DNA of 64,000 nucleotides from an uncultured Bacilli bacterium (GTDB taxonomy: Bacteria; Bacillota_I; Bacilli_A; RF39; UBA660), in the NCBI GenBank assembly GCA_934168275.1, contig CAKPNA010000001.1, positions 310,001-374,000 of the forward strand. The letters run 5' to 3'. This document shows positions 27,585 through 35,360 of the stretch, piece after piece. A program made the position numbers and the translations under genes. The notes beneath the pieces are model-generated. The model was not told the DNA's origin and did not search any database. It was given only the letters and a program-made list of their open reading frames with translations. Positions within the stretch are counted from its first letter, which is position 1. Each line of letters opens with the position of its first letter.

Positions 27585-27610
27585 AAAAAAAACATACCAA
27601 AGTATGTTTT
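27585..27610 (-). terminator. Terminator of the 228-aa TasA-like gene
   Basis: Minus strand AAAACATACTTTGGTATGTTTT followed by TTTT; perfect stem overlapping the stop codon. Confidence 0.85.
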
Positions 27611-28295
27611 AATTGAAATTGAATTCAGCTTTTAATTTAGCTCCGCCTTCTGAACTAAATGTGATTTGTCCAGTTAAAGTCTTATTCATATCTGGTTGAG
27701 ATTCTTCAAGATTCTCTAACCAAAGAACTAAATAATACTTTGCAGTTTGTCCACCAGTTACTGTAACAGTTGTTTGACCATTATAAGTTAATGGATTTGA
27801 TGTTGTAATAACATTAGTAGCGTTTTCTCTATTATAAGTAAATGCAGTTGGAGTTGTTTCAGAACCATTTGCAGTAGCTAATAAAGCATACATATTAGAA
27901 TTTCCAGCTTCATTAACAAAACCATTTGCACTTACATCAAATGTTGGAGTTAAAACAACATCATCAGCAGTATTAGTTAAAACAGCTTCATAAACAGCAC
28001 AAACTTGATATCCTTTAGCATCTACGCAACCTTCAGATAAAGCCTTATCTAAATAAGTAACATCTCCATTTGTTGCCTTTGAATCAAGTGGTATTAAAGC
28101 CTTATGATCTTTTGTAGGATAAACTGGGTTTAATACTAATGAAGTAGCAAACTGATAAGAAGTTATATTAACTGAATCAGCAGCACTATTAACTTGTGTA
28201 CTAAAATAAGCAAATGTAGCACCTACTATAGCAACAATTAGTGTAAGAACACCAATAACTCCTAAAAATATATCCCTTCCTCTAGTTTCATCCAT
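27609..28295 (-). CDS. TasA/SipW-type secreted protein
   Basis: 228 aa. Start ATG 28293-28295, placed by analogy with its paralogue at 29093: GGAGGATA at the same distance. N-terminus MDETRGRDIFLGVIGVLTLI with VGATFAYFST. The exported domain contains SYQFATSLVLNPVYPT, a Cys pair (GCVDAKGYQVCAVYEAVL), PTFDVSANGF, AKYYLVLWLENLEESQPDM and LTGQITFSS. Codons are more uniform (GCA/GTT/ACA) than in the neighbours, a sign of high expression. It has its own promoter and terminator. Confidence 0.75.
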   Translation of the reverse strand: MDETRGRDIFLGVIGVLTLIVAIVGATFAYFSTQVNSAADSVNITSYQFATSLVLNPVYPTKDHKALIPLDSKATNGDVTYLDKALSEGCVDAKGYQVCAVYEAVLTNTADDVVLTPTFDVSANGFVNEAGNSNMYALLATANGSETTPTAFTYNRENATNVITTSNPLTYNGQTTVTVTGGQTAKYYLVLWLENLEESQPDMNKTLTGQITFSSEGGAKLKAEFNFN

Positions 28296-28323
28296 ATTAT
28301 TCATATCCTCCTTTACTATACTA

Positions 28324-28352
28324 ATAATAACAAAAAAATAGACAAAATGCAA
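28324..28352 (-). promoter_or_regulatory. Promoter of the 228-aa TasA-like gene
   Basis: Minus strand -35 TTGCAT (28347-28352), 17-bp spacer, -10 TATTAT (28324-28329). The sequence GTATTGCATTTT(G/A)TCTA around the -35 is shared with the promoter at 29123-29151. Confidence 0.6.
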
Positions 28353-28374
28353 TACTATTTTTCATTATATAGCG

Positions 28375-28406
28375 AAAAAAAAGAACGACTTTTATATCGT
28401 TCTTTT
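28375..28406 (-). terminator. Terminator of the 224-aa TasA-like gene
   Basis: Minus strand AAAGAACGA-TATAAAAG-TCGTTCTTT followed by a T tract. Confidence 0.9.
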
Positions 28407-28418
28407 AAATTTGGTATA

Positions 28419-29093
28419 TTATTCAACACCAGCGATATAACCAACGATTTGGTTAGTACCATCAGATGTACTAGCTGATACAGTACCAGAGTAAGCTTTA
28501 CCAGCTCCACCAGATGTTTGATCAGAAGATGCATTTTCATAATATAATACGATAGTGTATTGTTTTGTACCAGTAGAAGCAGCTAAATTAGTATTAGCAA
28601 ATATTTTAGAATCTTTAGGTACAGTTTCACAAGCTTGTGCTGTAGCAGCAGTAGTATCTCCTTCGTATACACAATATTTCAAACTGTCATCGAAATTATT
28701 GCTGTCAGTCTTTAATGATAAGTATACTTGAGTAGCAACTGATGAAGTATTTTTAACTGTGAAAGTATAATAACTACACATACCATAGTTACCTTCTTTG
28801 TTAGCAGCACTTGCACCACGACATTTACCACTGTTAGCAGTCGCAGCACCAGTTTGAGCGAAAGAAGCTAACATAGTAGCAGAGCTAGTTGGAATTAAGT
28901 CTGGAGCAACATATTGTCCATCTTGAGTGATTTCCAATGTACCAGAAACGTTAGCTGAATTAGCAGCTGCAGCTCCTGTAGCACCATTAGTACTAGCAGC
29001 GAAGTATGCAAATGTAGCACCTACTATAGCAACTACTAAAGTAGCAACTCCCATTACTCCGTAAAATATTCCTCTTCCATTATTATTTTCCAT
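28419..29093 (-). CDS. Abundant TasA/SipW-type secreted protein
   Basis: 224 aa. N-terminus MENNNGRGIFYGVMGVATLV with VGATFAYFAAS, then an Ala/Thr/Ser-rich mature protein: LEITQDGQYVAPDLIPTS, Cys pair CRGASAANKEGNYGMC, SYYTFTVKNTSS, YTIVLYYENASS, YSGTVSAS. Strong AAAGGAGGA ribosome site, near-consensus promoter and markedly biased codons (GCA, GTA, ACA, TCA) all point to one of the most expressed proteins of the cell, probably the main surface fibre or coat subunit. Nearest relative here is the next gene (27609-28295), sharing leader sequence and upstream DNA. Confidence 0.78.
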   Translation of the reverse strand: MENNNGRGIFYGVMGVATLVVAIVGATFAYFAASTNGATGAAAANSANVSGTLEITQDGQYVAPDLIPTSSATMLASFAQTGAATANSGKCRGASAANKEGNYGMCSYYTFTVKNTSSVATQVYLSLKTDSNNFDDSLKYCVYEGDTTAATAQACETVPKDSKIFANTNLAASTGTKQYTIVLYYENASSDQTSGGAGKAYSGTVSASTSDGTNQIVGYIAGVE

Positions 29094-29122
29094 ATCTTTT
29101 CTTATCCTCCTTTACAATAATA

Positions 29123-29151
29123 ATGATAGCAAATTATTAGATAAAATGCAA
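29123..29151 (-). promoter_or_regulatory. Promoter of the 224-aa TasA-like gene
   Basis: Minus strand -35 TTGCAT (29146-29151), 17-bp spacer, extended -10 TGC-TATCAT (29123-29128). It shares GTATTGCATTTTATCTA with the promoter of the paralogue at 28324-28352. Confidence 0.65.
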
Positions 29152-29293
29152 TACATATTTTTCATTTTTAGAATATTTTTTTCACCCAGCATGAACTTAT
29201 AAATTACACTAGTATATATTCCCTTGATATTATTCTATTATCACTACAATATTCAATAACATACTTATTATTCTTTTTACATATATTTACATA

Positions 29294-29328
29294 ACAAAAA
29301 AAGCATATAATCATCTAGACTATACACT
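29294..29328 (-). terminator. Terminator of the rotary-ATPase-like operon
   Basis: Minus strand AGTGTATA (29321-29328), 11-nt loop, TATATGCT (29302-29309; two G.U pairs), then T7. It follows the last gene of the operon by 12 bp. Confidence 0.7.
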
Positions 29329-29339
29329 TATAATTTATA

Positions 29340-30989
29340 TTATGATAAATAATTATCAGACACTAATGATACATCTTTAGTATTATTAATTAAGCCTAAT
29401 GTAGGTAATACTAAATCATTGTTATCTTTAGCAATGTCTTCTATTTTAGATAAAGTATTTGTAGGTTTAACTGAACCTATCTTATCTATATCCGGCATTA
29501 CTAATCCCATAGTATCATCTTTTACTTTCTCATTATCATTCTCATACATATTATCATCTAAGAATGGATCAATATCTTTAAATATATCTTCTTCAGTCAT
29601 TGGAACTTCTTTAGTAAGTATATTCTTCTTACTATCTTCTTTTTCTTCTACTTTAGGTTCTTCATCTAAGAATATATCATCTTTATCATTCTCAACTGTA
29701 ATAATATTATCTTTATCTATATCTAAAGCTTCAACTACTCTTTTCATAACATCAATAGCTTGCATAGATACAACATCAGTATCAAAGTCAACAGCATCTT
29801 CAACTGCTACCACTTCATTATCCAAATGTTTTATATCTTCAACCTTAGGTACTTCTTCCTCTACTACATCTTCTTTAGTATCTTCTACTTCTATAGTAGG
29901 TTTCTTATCAATATCAAATATATAATCAGATACCACATCTAATATTTCTTTATCACTATTTCTCATAGTTAGTTCTTTTAAATCATTCTCATAACCATCT
30001 AAAGTTAATATTAAATTATCGATACTTTCTATAGTATATTTCTGAGCCTTAACTACACCAAACTGATCACATACTACATCATAAAAACCACTTAATACAT
30101 CAAAACTATCTATACCTAAGTCATTTCTAAGTACTAATCTTTCATTTAATAAATTAGTAATATTCTCTCTCTTACTAAATATATCTTTATATTCAGTCTT
30201 CTTATCAAGAACCATCTTATATAACTTTAATATATATATCTTTTCAACATCATTATAATAATCTACTTTAGCATCTCTAACATAAGACTTATACTCATTC
30301 TTCTCATCTTCTCCAATACCAGAATTCTCTAAAGCATCATAAGAAGCAATAAAAGTATCTAAAGTAGCTTTCTTATCTTTAGAACTTATATCTAAGTCCT
30401 CTAATTCTTTATCTATATCAGTATAACTTAACTTACTATAATATTCATCATCTAATATTATTTTATTAAACTCATCTAATAAAGTATCCTCATATTTAAC
30501 ATTAAGAGCTTGATTTTCCGCATTTACTTTATACTTTTCATCTAACTCATCTTTACATTCACTAATACGCTTGTTAATATCATCTATCTTATCAACATTA
30601 GCTAAGTATTCATCAATAATACTAAGTCTATTTTCATATAAAGATAATTCATCTTCATCACTAATATCTTTTAAACCATCTAAATTATATAAAGTAATCT
30701 CTTTATAATCATCTAAAAAGCACTTTCTATCATAAACTCTTTTTTTAATAAAATCTATTAAATCTCTAAGTCTATCTTCTTCTTCATTCAAGTTCTTAGT
30801 AGGATATTTCTTACTAGCTAAAATTTGTAAATATCTATTGTTATATATATCATCTACCCTTCTAGCAGTATCTTCAAATTGTAATAGTAAATCATCACGA
30901 TTTTTAGAATTACCCAATATTAAACTAGTTCTTAATATTTTATACTTTTTTTCTAATATATCATTAAAAGCACTACTTCCACTTATCAT
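29340..30989 (-). CDS. Cytoplasmic coiled-coil protein with acidic disordered tail (last gene of ATPase-like operon)
   Basis: 549 aa, no signal or span. Residues about 1-355 are almost entirely helical with heptad-like spacing (DRLRDLIDFIKKRVYDRKCF, INKRISECKDELDEKY, KLYKMVLDKKTEYKDIF). Residues about 370-549 are a Glu/Asp/Val-rich low-complexity tail (VEDTKEDVVEEEVPKVEDI). Not recognised as any known family. Its place 64 bp after the gamma-like gene, before the operon terminator, suggests a cytoplasmic scaffold or adaptor binding the F1-like head. GAGGTGGG ribosome site. Confidence 0.65.
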   Translation of the reverse strand: MISGSSAFNDILEKKYKILRTSLILGNSKNRDDLLLQFEDTARRVDDIYNNRYLQILASKKYPTKNLNEEEDRLRDLIDFIKKRVYDRKCFLDDYKEITLYNLDGLKDISDEDELSLYENRLSIIDEYLANVDKIDDINKRISECKDELDEKYKVNAENQALNVKYEDTLLDEFNKIILDDEYYSKLSYTDIDKELEDLDISSKDKKATLDTFIASYDALENSGIGEDEKNEYKSYVRDAKVDYYNDVEKIYILKLYKMVLDKKTEYKDIFSKRENITNLLNERLVLRNDLGIDSFDVLSGFYDVVCDQFGVVKAQKYTIESIDNLILTLDGYENDLKELTMRNSDKEILDVVSDYIFDIDKKPTIEVEDTKEDVVEEEVPKVEDIKHLDNEVVAVEDAVDFDTDVVSMQAIDVMKRVVEALDIDKDNIITVENDKDDIFLDEEPKVEEKEDSKKNILTKEVPMTEEDIFKDIDPFLDDNMYENDNEKVKDDTMGLVMPDIDKIGSVKPTNTLSKIEDIAKDNNDLVLPTLGLINNTKDVSLVSDNYLS

Positions 30990-31053
30990 TATATCCCACC
31001 TCTATTATAAGTATATATTTTATCAAAAATATTGTCAATAATATAACTTTTCT

Positions 31054-31818
31054 TTACATAATCTTTTTAAAGTTTTCTACACTTTTCTTTACACTTATTT
31101 CTTTCTTTCTCTTATTCTCTAATAATCTATCTTCTTCTTCTTTTTCTTCTATCTTATCTAATGCTGAACTAGTAATCTGACTTCTTAAAACGTTCTCAGC
31201 GGCTTCCGAAATACTTTCACACATAATTATTTGGTAGCACATATAGAACCCTAGTAAACTAGCTAAAACTTTACTAATATCTGTCTCAGTAATAAAATCT
31301 TCTCCTTCATATAGCTCTCCTTCTAATTTTACTGGAAATAATTGTAATTTAACAAAACCAAAACTAGTAGAAGAATAGTAATGATTATAATATACATTAA
31401 CTTCACTATATAAATTACTAACAACACCATTTCTTAAGATATTCTCTATCTCCCCAAATCTCGTATAAAACTCATCTTTATGTATCTTAAGTAAAGTTAA
31501 ATCATCACTAAATATTATCTTCTTACCAATAATAATCTTATAACAATCTTTATCTTCTCTTAAACTTCTATTGATCTCACTATTAAAATTACCACAAAAA
31601 CCATAATCATTAGCAATATATATATTTAATTTAGGTTTACTAGGATCAGCCTTTAAACTCTTCTTATCTAAAACAATATTCTTATTATAAATAATTCTAG
31701 ATAAAATACTAGTAACTTCATCCCCAACATTCCTATACTTAGAGGCTTTCTTAATAGCCTTATCAACATTTAATAACGCGTTAAAATTCATAACCTTAAC
31801 AACATTCTTAACTCTCAT
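31054..31818 (-). CDS. F1-ATPase gamma-like central shaft subunit
   Basis: 254 aa (ATP synthase gamma is about 280-290). The N-terminal helix (MRVKNVVKVMNFNALLNVDKAIKKASKYRNV) and the C-terminal helix (ISEAAENVLRSQITSSALDKIEE...NKRKKEI) would form the coiled-coil shaft. The Rossmann-like middle has IYIANDYGFCGNFNSEINR, the counterpart of the TSDRGLCGGFN motif in gamma. This supports a true rotating shaft rather than a secretion-type ATPase. Gene order (beta, epsilon, membrane protein, gamma) differs from the usual alpha-gamma-beta-epsilon. AGGTGATGG ribosome site. Confidence 0.85.
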   Translation of the reverse strand: MRVKNVVKVMNFNALLNVDKAIKKASKYRNVGDEVTSILSRIIYNKNIVLDKKSLKADPSKPKLNIYIANDYGFCGNFNSEINRSLREDKDCYKIIIGKKIIFSDDLTLLKIHKDEFYTRFGEIENILRNGVVSNLYSEVNVYYNHYYSSTSFGFVKLQLFPVKLEGELYEGEDFITETDISKVLASLLGFYMCYQIIMCESISEAAENVLRSQITSSALDKIEEKEEEDRLLENKRKKEISVKKSVENFKKIM

Positions 31819-31826
31819 ACCATCAC

Positions 31827-32360
31827 CTATAATTTCTTATATTGCTTCTTAACTAAATACTTATTCTTAGTAATAACCTCATTTAACCATTTAAAAGTAA
31901 TATATAATAAATATAAAAATACAAAGATAATAACAAAAGCTAATATAACTAACAAATAGATACTACTATCTTCCATAAAATAATCATATACATAATTAGC
32001 TAGAAATACACACAAACAATTAATTCCATTAAATACTATATTAATGAATATTCTATTATATTGTTTACTAATTATTGTCGCCATAATAACTAATACATAA
32101 GATACTCCAGCATAGAGCCAATTTATACCAACAAAACTAATCATTAACCAAGCTAAAAATATAAAATTTAAAGTAATCATACTAAATGCAATAATTGAAC
32201 CATTATCCATTCCTAAAAATAAACCATAAAATCTAACTTTATCACTATTAACATCATATTTCTTTAAAGATACCTTAAAATAAATAAATAATGCTAATAA
32301 GAATACAACAGCAATTGCCACAAATACAATAAAATTACTTAAAATATCAACACTATTCAT
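31827..32360 (-). CDS. Multi-span membrane protein of the ATPase-like operon
   Basis: 177 aa from ATG 32358-32360 (GAGGG upstream). About five hydrophobic spans (near 8-30, 48-70, 73-92, 100-122, 125-150) and a basic C-terminus (NKYLVKKQYKKL). It occupies the place between epsilon-like and gamma-like genes. It is shorter than subunit a (about 240-270 aa) and does not align with it overall. A short stretch YNRIFINIVFNG superficially recalls the R-L-F-x-N segment of subunit a, but it lies at the start of a span; I do not count it as subunit a. It may be a stator or a docking protein for the surface components. Confidence 0.6.
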   Translation of the reverse strand: MNSVDILSNFIVFVAIAVVFLLALFIYFKVSLKKYDVNSDKVRFYGLFLGMDNGSIIAFSMITLNFIFLAWLMISFVGINWLYAGVSYVLVIMATIISKQYNRIFINIVFNGINCLCVFLANYVYDYFMEDSSIYLLVILAFVIIFVFLYLLYITFKWLNEVITKNKYLVKKQYKKL

Positions 32361-32361
32361 A

Positions 32362-32616
32362 TTAACCCTCTTCAATCATTAAATTAAATACATTATGACT
32401 ATTCATATAAAAAGCCTTTATCTTAGAGTATGATATATCTACATCATCACCCTTAATATCTATACTACCTTCTACTTCTCCTATAATAGGTAAATAATCT
32501 TTCATAATTAATAAATTATAATCTTTACTAATAACTCTAATAAACTTAACATCTTCATATTCAACTAGACCACTCTCTAAATTAAATATTCTAACCTTAA
32601 TACCTTTACTATTCAT
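32362..32616 (-). CDS. F1-ATPase epsilon-like subunit, N-terminal domain only
   Basis: 84 aa against about 135 for bacterial epsilon. It corresponds to the N-terminal beta-sandwich: VRIFNLESGLVEYEDVKFIRV, NLLIMKDYLPIIGEVEGSIDI (matching the G-x-L-x-I-L-P-x-H-A-P region), and SHNVFNLM. The C-terminal two-helix domain, which inhibits ATP hydrolysis in ATP synthases, is absent. That fits a machine devoted to hydrolysis. The start overlaps the end of the beta-like gene by 8 bp. Confidence 0.78.
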   Translation of the reverse strand: MNSKGIKVRIFNLESGLVEYEDVKFIRVISKDYNLLIMKDYLPIIGEVEGSIDIKGDDVDISYSKIKAFYMNSHNVFNLMIEEG

Positions 32617-33958
32617 GATATTTACCTATAAATAAGAACTTACTCTCATCCACATCATCATATTTACCACTTAATATATTCTCAACATCTATTAAAATAT
32701 CTTCTATCTTAACAAATTCTCCCTTAATATTTGTATAAGCTTCCGCTACAAACATTGGTTGTGAGAAATAATATCTAAGTTTTCTTGAACGATAGAATAT
32801 TTTCTTATCTTCTTCACTTAATTCTTCAATACCTAAAATAGCAATAATTTCTTCTAATTCTTCATATCTAGTTAAATACCTAAGCACTTCCTCTATTAGC
32901 TTAAAATGCCTTTCTCCAATTTTTTCAACATCAACTAATTTAGAAGTAGATTTAAACACATTAATAGCAGGATATAAACCTAATTCAGCAATCTTTCTAT
33001 CAAGAACTATTTGCCCATCCATATAAGAAGTAATAGTTGATACCGCTTCATCATTATAATCATCAGCTGGTATATAAATAGCTTGGAATGAAGTAATTGA
33101 ACCATTATCTGTTGAAGAAATTCTCTCCTCTACCTTACTAATCTCATTAGCCATATCAGCCGGATATCCATTCTCAATAAGTAGTTGTTTTAACTCAGTA
33201 GCAATCTCACTCTTAGCCTGAATAAAACGATATATATTATCGATAAATAGTAATACATCTTTTTTCTTTTCATCACGTAAATACTCTGCTAAAGTTAATC
33301 CTGAATAAACACTCTTACTTCTTGATACTGGATTATCACCCATTTGACCAAAAACCATACTCATCTTATCTAATAAATTAGAAGATACCATATCATCATA
33401 TAATTCTCGACCTTCTCTTGATCTCTCACCTGCTCCAACAAATACCGCATGCGCATTAATAGAAGAATAAACATTATGGATTAACTCTTTAATAAGTACT
33501 GTTTTTCCAACACCAGCACCTCCAAGAAGACCCATCTTAAAACCTTTTTGTAATGGAGCAAAAAAGTCAATAACCTTAATACCGGTCCATAAAATATCAC
33601 TATTAATATTAAGTTTACTTAAAGATACTGTTTCATTATTAATATTTCTCTTCTTAGAACTAACTATCTCTTTACCATCAATAGTATCCCCATAAGAATT
33701 AAATACTCTACCAAGTATCTTATCAGAATACTCAATCTCAATACCATTATTCTTTCTAACTACTTCACTACCCTTTTTAAGTCCTCTAGTAGTCCCTAAA
33801 CTAATACAAGTAGCACTAATATTATTAACATTAACTACCTCAAAAAGATACTCATCATCATCCTTAACTTTAAGAATATCTCCTAACTTAACATCAGTAT
33901 CGCTAAGAATAACTTCAACACTAATATCAAATATTGAAATAATTTTACCAACTACCAT
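32609..33958 (-). CDS. F1-ATPase beta-like catalytic subunit
   Basis: 450 aa from ATG 33956-33958 (GAGAGGA upstream). Walker A GGAGVGKT at 146-153, catalytic Glu178 in GAGERSREG, Walker B VLLFIDNIYRF, then ERISSTDNGSITSFQAIYIPADDYNDEA and the torque-helix motif EELSEEDKKIFYRSRKLRYYFSQ (the DELSEED region that pushes on gamma). All residues needed for ATP hydrolysis are present. It departs from housekeeping AtpD in the N-terminal barrel and in IATELKQLLIENGYPADMAN after the Walker B. It is clearly a divergent paralogue. With the alpha-like gene (18 bp upstream) it should form an alpha3beta3 head. Confidence 0.93.
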   Translation of the reverse strand: MVVGKIISIFDISVEVILSDTDVKLGDILKVKDDDEYLFEVVNVNNISATCISLGTTRGLKKGSEVVRKNNGIEIEYSDKILGRVFNSYGDTIDGKEIVSSKKRNINNETVSLSKLNINSDILWTGIKVIDFFAPLQKGFKMGLLGGAGVGKTVLIKELIHNVYSSINAHAVFVGAGERSREGRELYDDMVSSNLLDKMSMVFGQMGDNPVSRSKSVYSGLTLAEYLRDEKKKDVLLFIDNIYRFIQAKSEIATELKQLLIENGYPADMANEISKVEERISSTDNGSITSFQAIYIPADDYNDEAVSTITSYMDGQIVLDRKIAELGLYPAINVFKSTSKLVDVEKIGERHFKLIEEVLRYLTRYEELEEIIAILGIEELSEEDKKIFYRSRKLRYYFSQPMFVAEAYTNIKGEFVKIEDILIDVENILSGKYDDVDESKFLFIGKYHE

Positions 33959-33976
33959 TTTTATCCTCTCCATTAT

Positions 33977-35356
33977 CTAATCGACAAATATATTTTCTTC
34001 ACTATATAATTCATCTTTCTTTTCTTCTTCTATTTTATCACTATCCATAATAAACCTATAACTATCTAACATTTCTTTCTTTGTTCTAGGACTAAATCTA
34101 TATTGTCTTAAATTATCTAATATCTTCTTACCATTAGTAAGTCTATCTTTAAGTTCATCGCTCATCTCATCAAAGTTAGCAAGTTCATATATCTCTCTAA
34201 CATCAAGATAAGACAATAACTGAATTCTAACCTTACTACCAACTTTCTTCATATTATCATCCTGTACATTACCACCTAATCTCGATACTGAAAGTCCATA
34301 ATCAATTGCTGGTTTCTCACCTTTTGTAAAGTTCTTACTAGATAATACAATCTGTCCATCACAAATACTAATAATATTAGTAGCTATATAATCAGTAATA
34401 TCTCCACCCTTTGTTTCAACAATAGGCAAGATAGTAATAGAACCACCATTAATATGTTGACAACCTCTTTCTAACAGTCTACTATGAGCATAGAAAATAT
34501 CAGCAGGATATGCATCTCTACCAGGAGTCTTCTTACTAGCAAGTGATATCTGTCTATAAATATCCGCATGTTTCTTTAAATCATCAATACATACTAATAC
34601 ATCATAAGTTTGTGCCATAAAAGTTTCTGCTATTGATAAAGCTACATAAGGAGTTAAATAAGTTCTTGTTGGAAGTTCATCATGAAATGATGCAATAATA
34701 ATAGTATAACTAGCAGCCCCTCTCTTAGTAAGTTCATAGTATATATCTTTTACTTCTTTCTTAGTCTTACCTAAAGCTACATAAATACATAATACATTCT
34801 TATCTTTTTGGTTAACGATTGTATCTAAACATAACTGTGTCTTACCAGTCTTTTTATCACCAATAATAAGCTGTCTTTGACCTTTACCAATTGGATATAA
34901 TAAGTCAATACCTGTAATACCTGTAAGTAATTCTCTATTAACTGTACCCCTATCCATAATAGAAGTACTCTTATTCTCAACACTAATTTCTACTAAGTTA
35001 TCAAATTTCTTACCTGCTATTAAATCATTACCAAATATATCAATAACCTTACCAACAGAATCAAGACTAAATAAACATTTAAACTCTTTCTTTAAACCAT
35101 AAACAATATCCCCAGGTTTAACAACATCATATACATTTACTAAAGCTACAATAACACGATCAGGATATATACCAAATACATAACCATTAGCTTTATCATC
35201 AACATTAACTTTCTCATAAAAACTAACATCATTTAATCCTGATACTTCAATAATATATTCATTAACTTTAATAACCTTACCAGCAGTATAAACATTATTA
35301 TTATTCTTAATATTATCTATAGATTCATTTAAATCATTTAAAAATATATCATCCAT
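33977..35356 (-). CDS. F1-ATPase alpha-like subunit
   Basis: 459 aa from ATG 35354-35356, 9 nt after AAAGGA. Walker A GDKKTGKT at 166-173, RQLIIGDKK, YVALGKTKKEV, SKKTPGRDAYPADIFYAHSRLLERG, then DGQIVLSS and GLSVSRLGG, which carries the arginine finger that completes the beta active site. It is about 40 residues shorter than AtpA (about 500): the N-terminal delta-binding segment is reduced. Together with beta, gamma and epsilon this makes a complete F1-like head. Housekeeping ATP synthase genes are not in the window. Confidence 0.93.
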   Translation of the reverse strand: MDDIFLNDLNESIDNIKNNNNVYTAGKVIKVNEYIIEVSGLNDVSFYEKVNVDDKANGYVFGIYPDRVIVALVNVYDVVKPGDIVYGLKKEFKCLFSLDSVGKVIDIFGNDLIAGKKFDNLVEISVENKSTSIMDRGTVNRELLTGITGIDLLYPIGKGQRQLIIGDKKTGKTQLCLDTIVNQKDKNVLCIYVALGKTKKEVKDIYYELTKRGAASYTIIIASFHDELPTRTYLTPYVALSIAETFMAQTYDVLVCIDDLKKHADIYRQISLASKKTPGRDAYPADIFYAHSRLLERGCQHINGGSITILPIVETKGGDITDYIATNIISICDGQIVLSSKNFTKGEKPAIDYGLSVSRLGGNVQDDNMKKVGSKVRIQLLSYLDVREIYELANFDEMSDELKDRLTNGKKILDNLRQYRFSPRTKKEMLDSYRFIMDSDKIEEEKKDELYSEENIFVD

Positions 35357-35360
35357 ACTA

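Noticed and set aside
28355..28540. 61-codon minus-strand ORF overlapping the 224-aa gene end
   Set aside because: Alternative frame of the TasA-like gene running through its terminator.
29419..29925. 168-codon plus-strand ORF rich in Ser
   Set aside because: Antisense shadow of the acidic low-complexity tail of the 549-aa protein; no ribosome site and no credible protein character.
32609..35356. Type III secretion/flagellar ATPase pair (FliI-like)
   Set aside because: Distinct alpha and beta proteins, the Arg-finger motif in alpha, the DELSEED-like helix in beta and a gamma with the GFCGNFN motif fit F1, not a FliI homohexamer.
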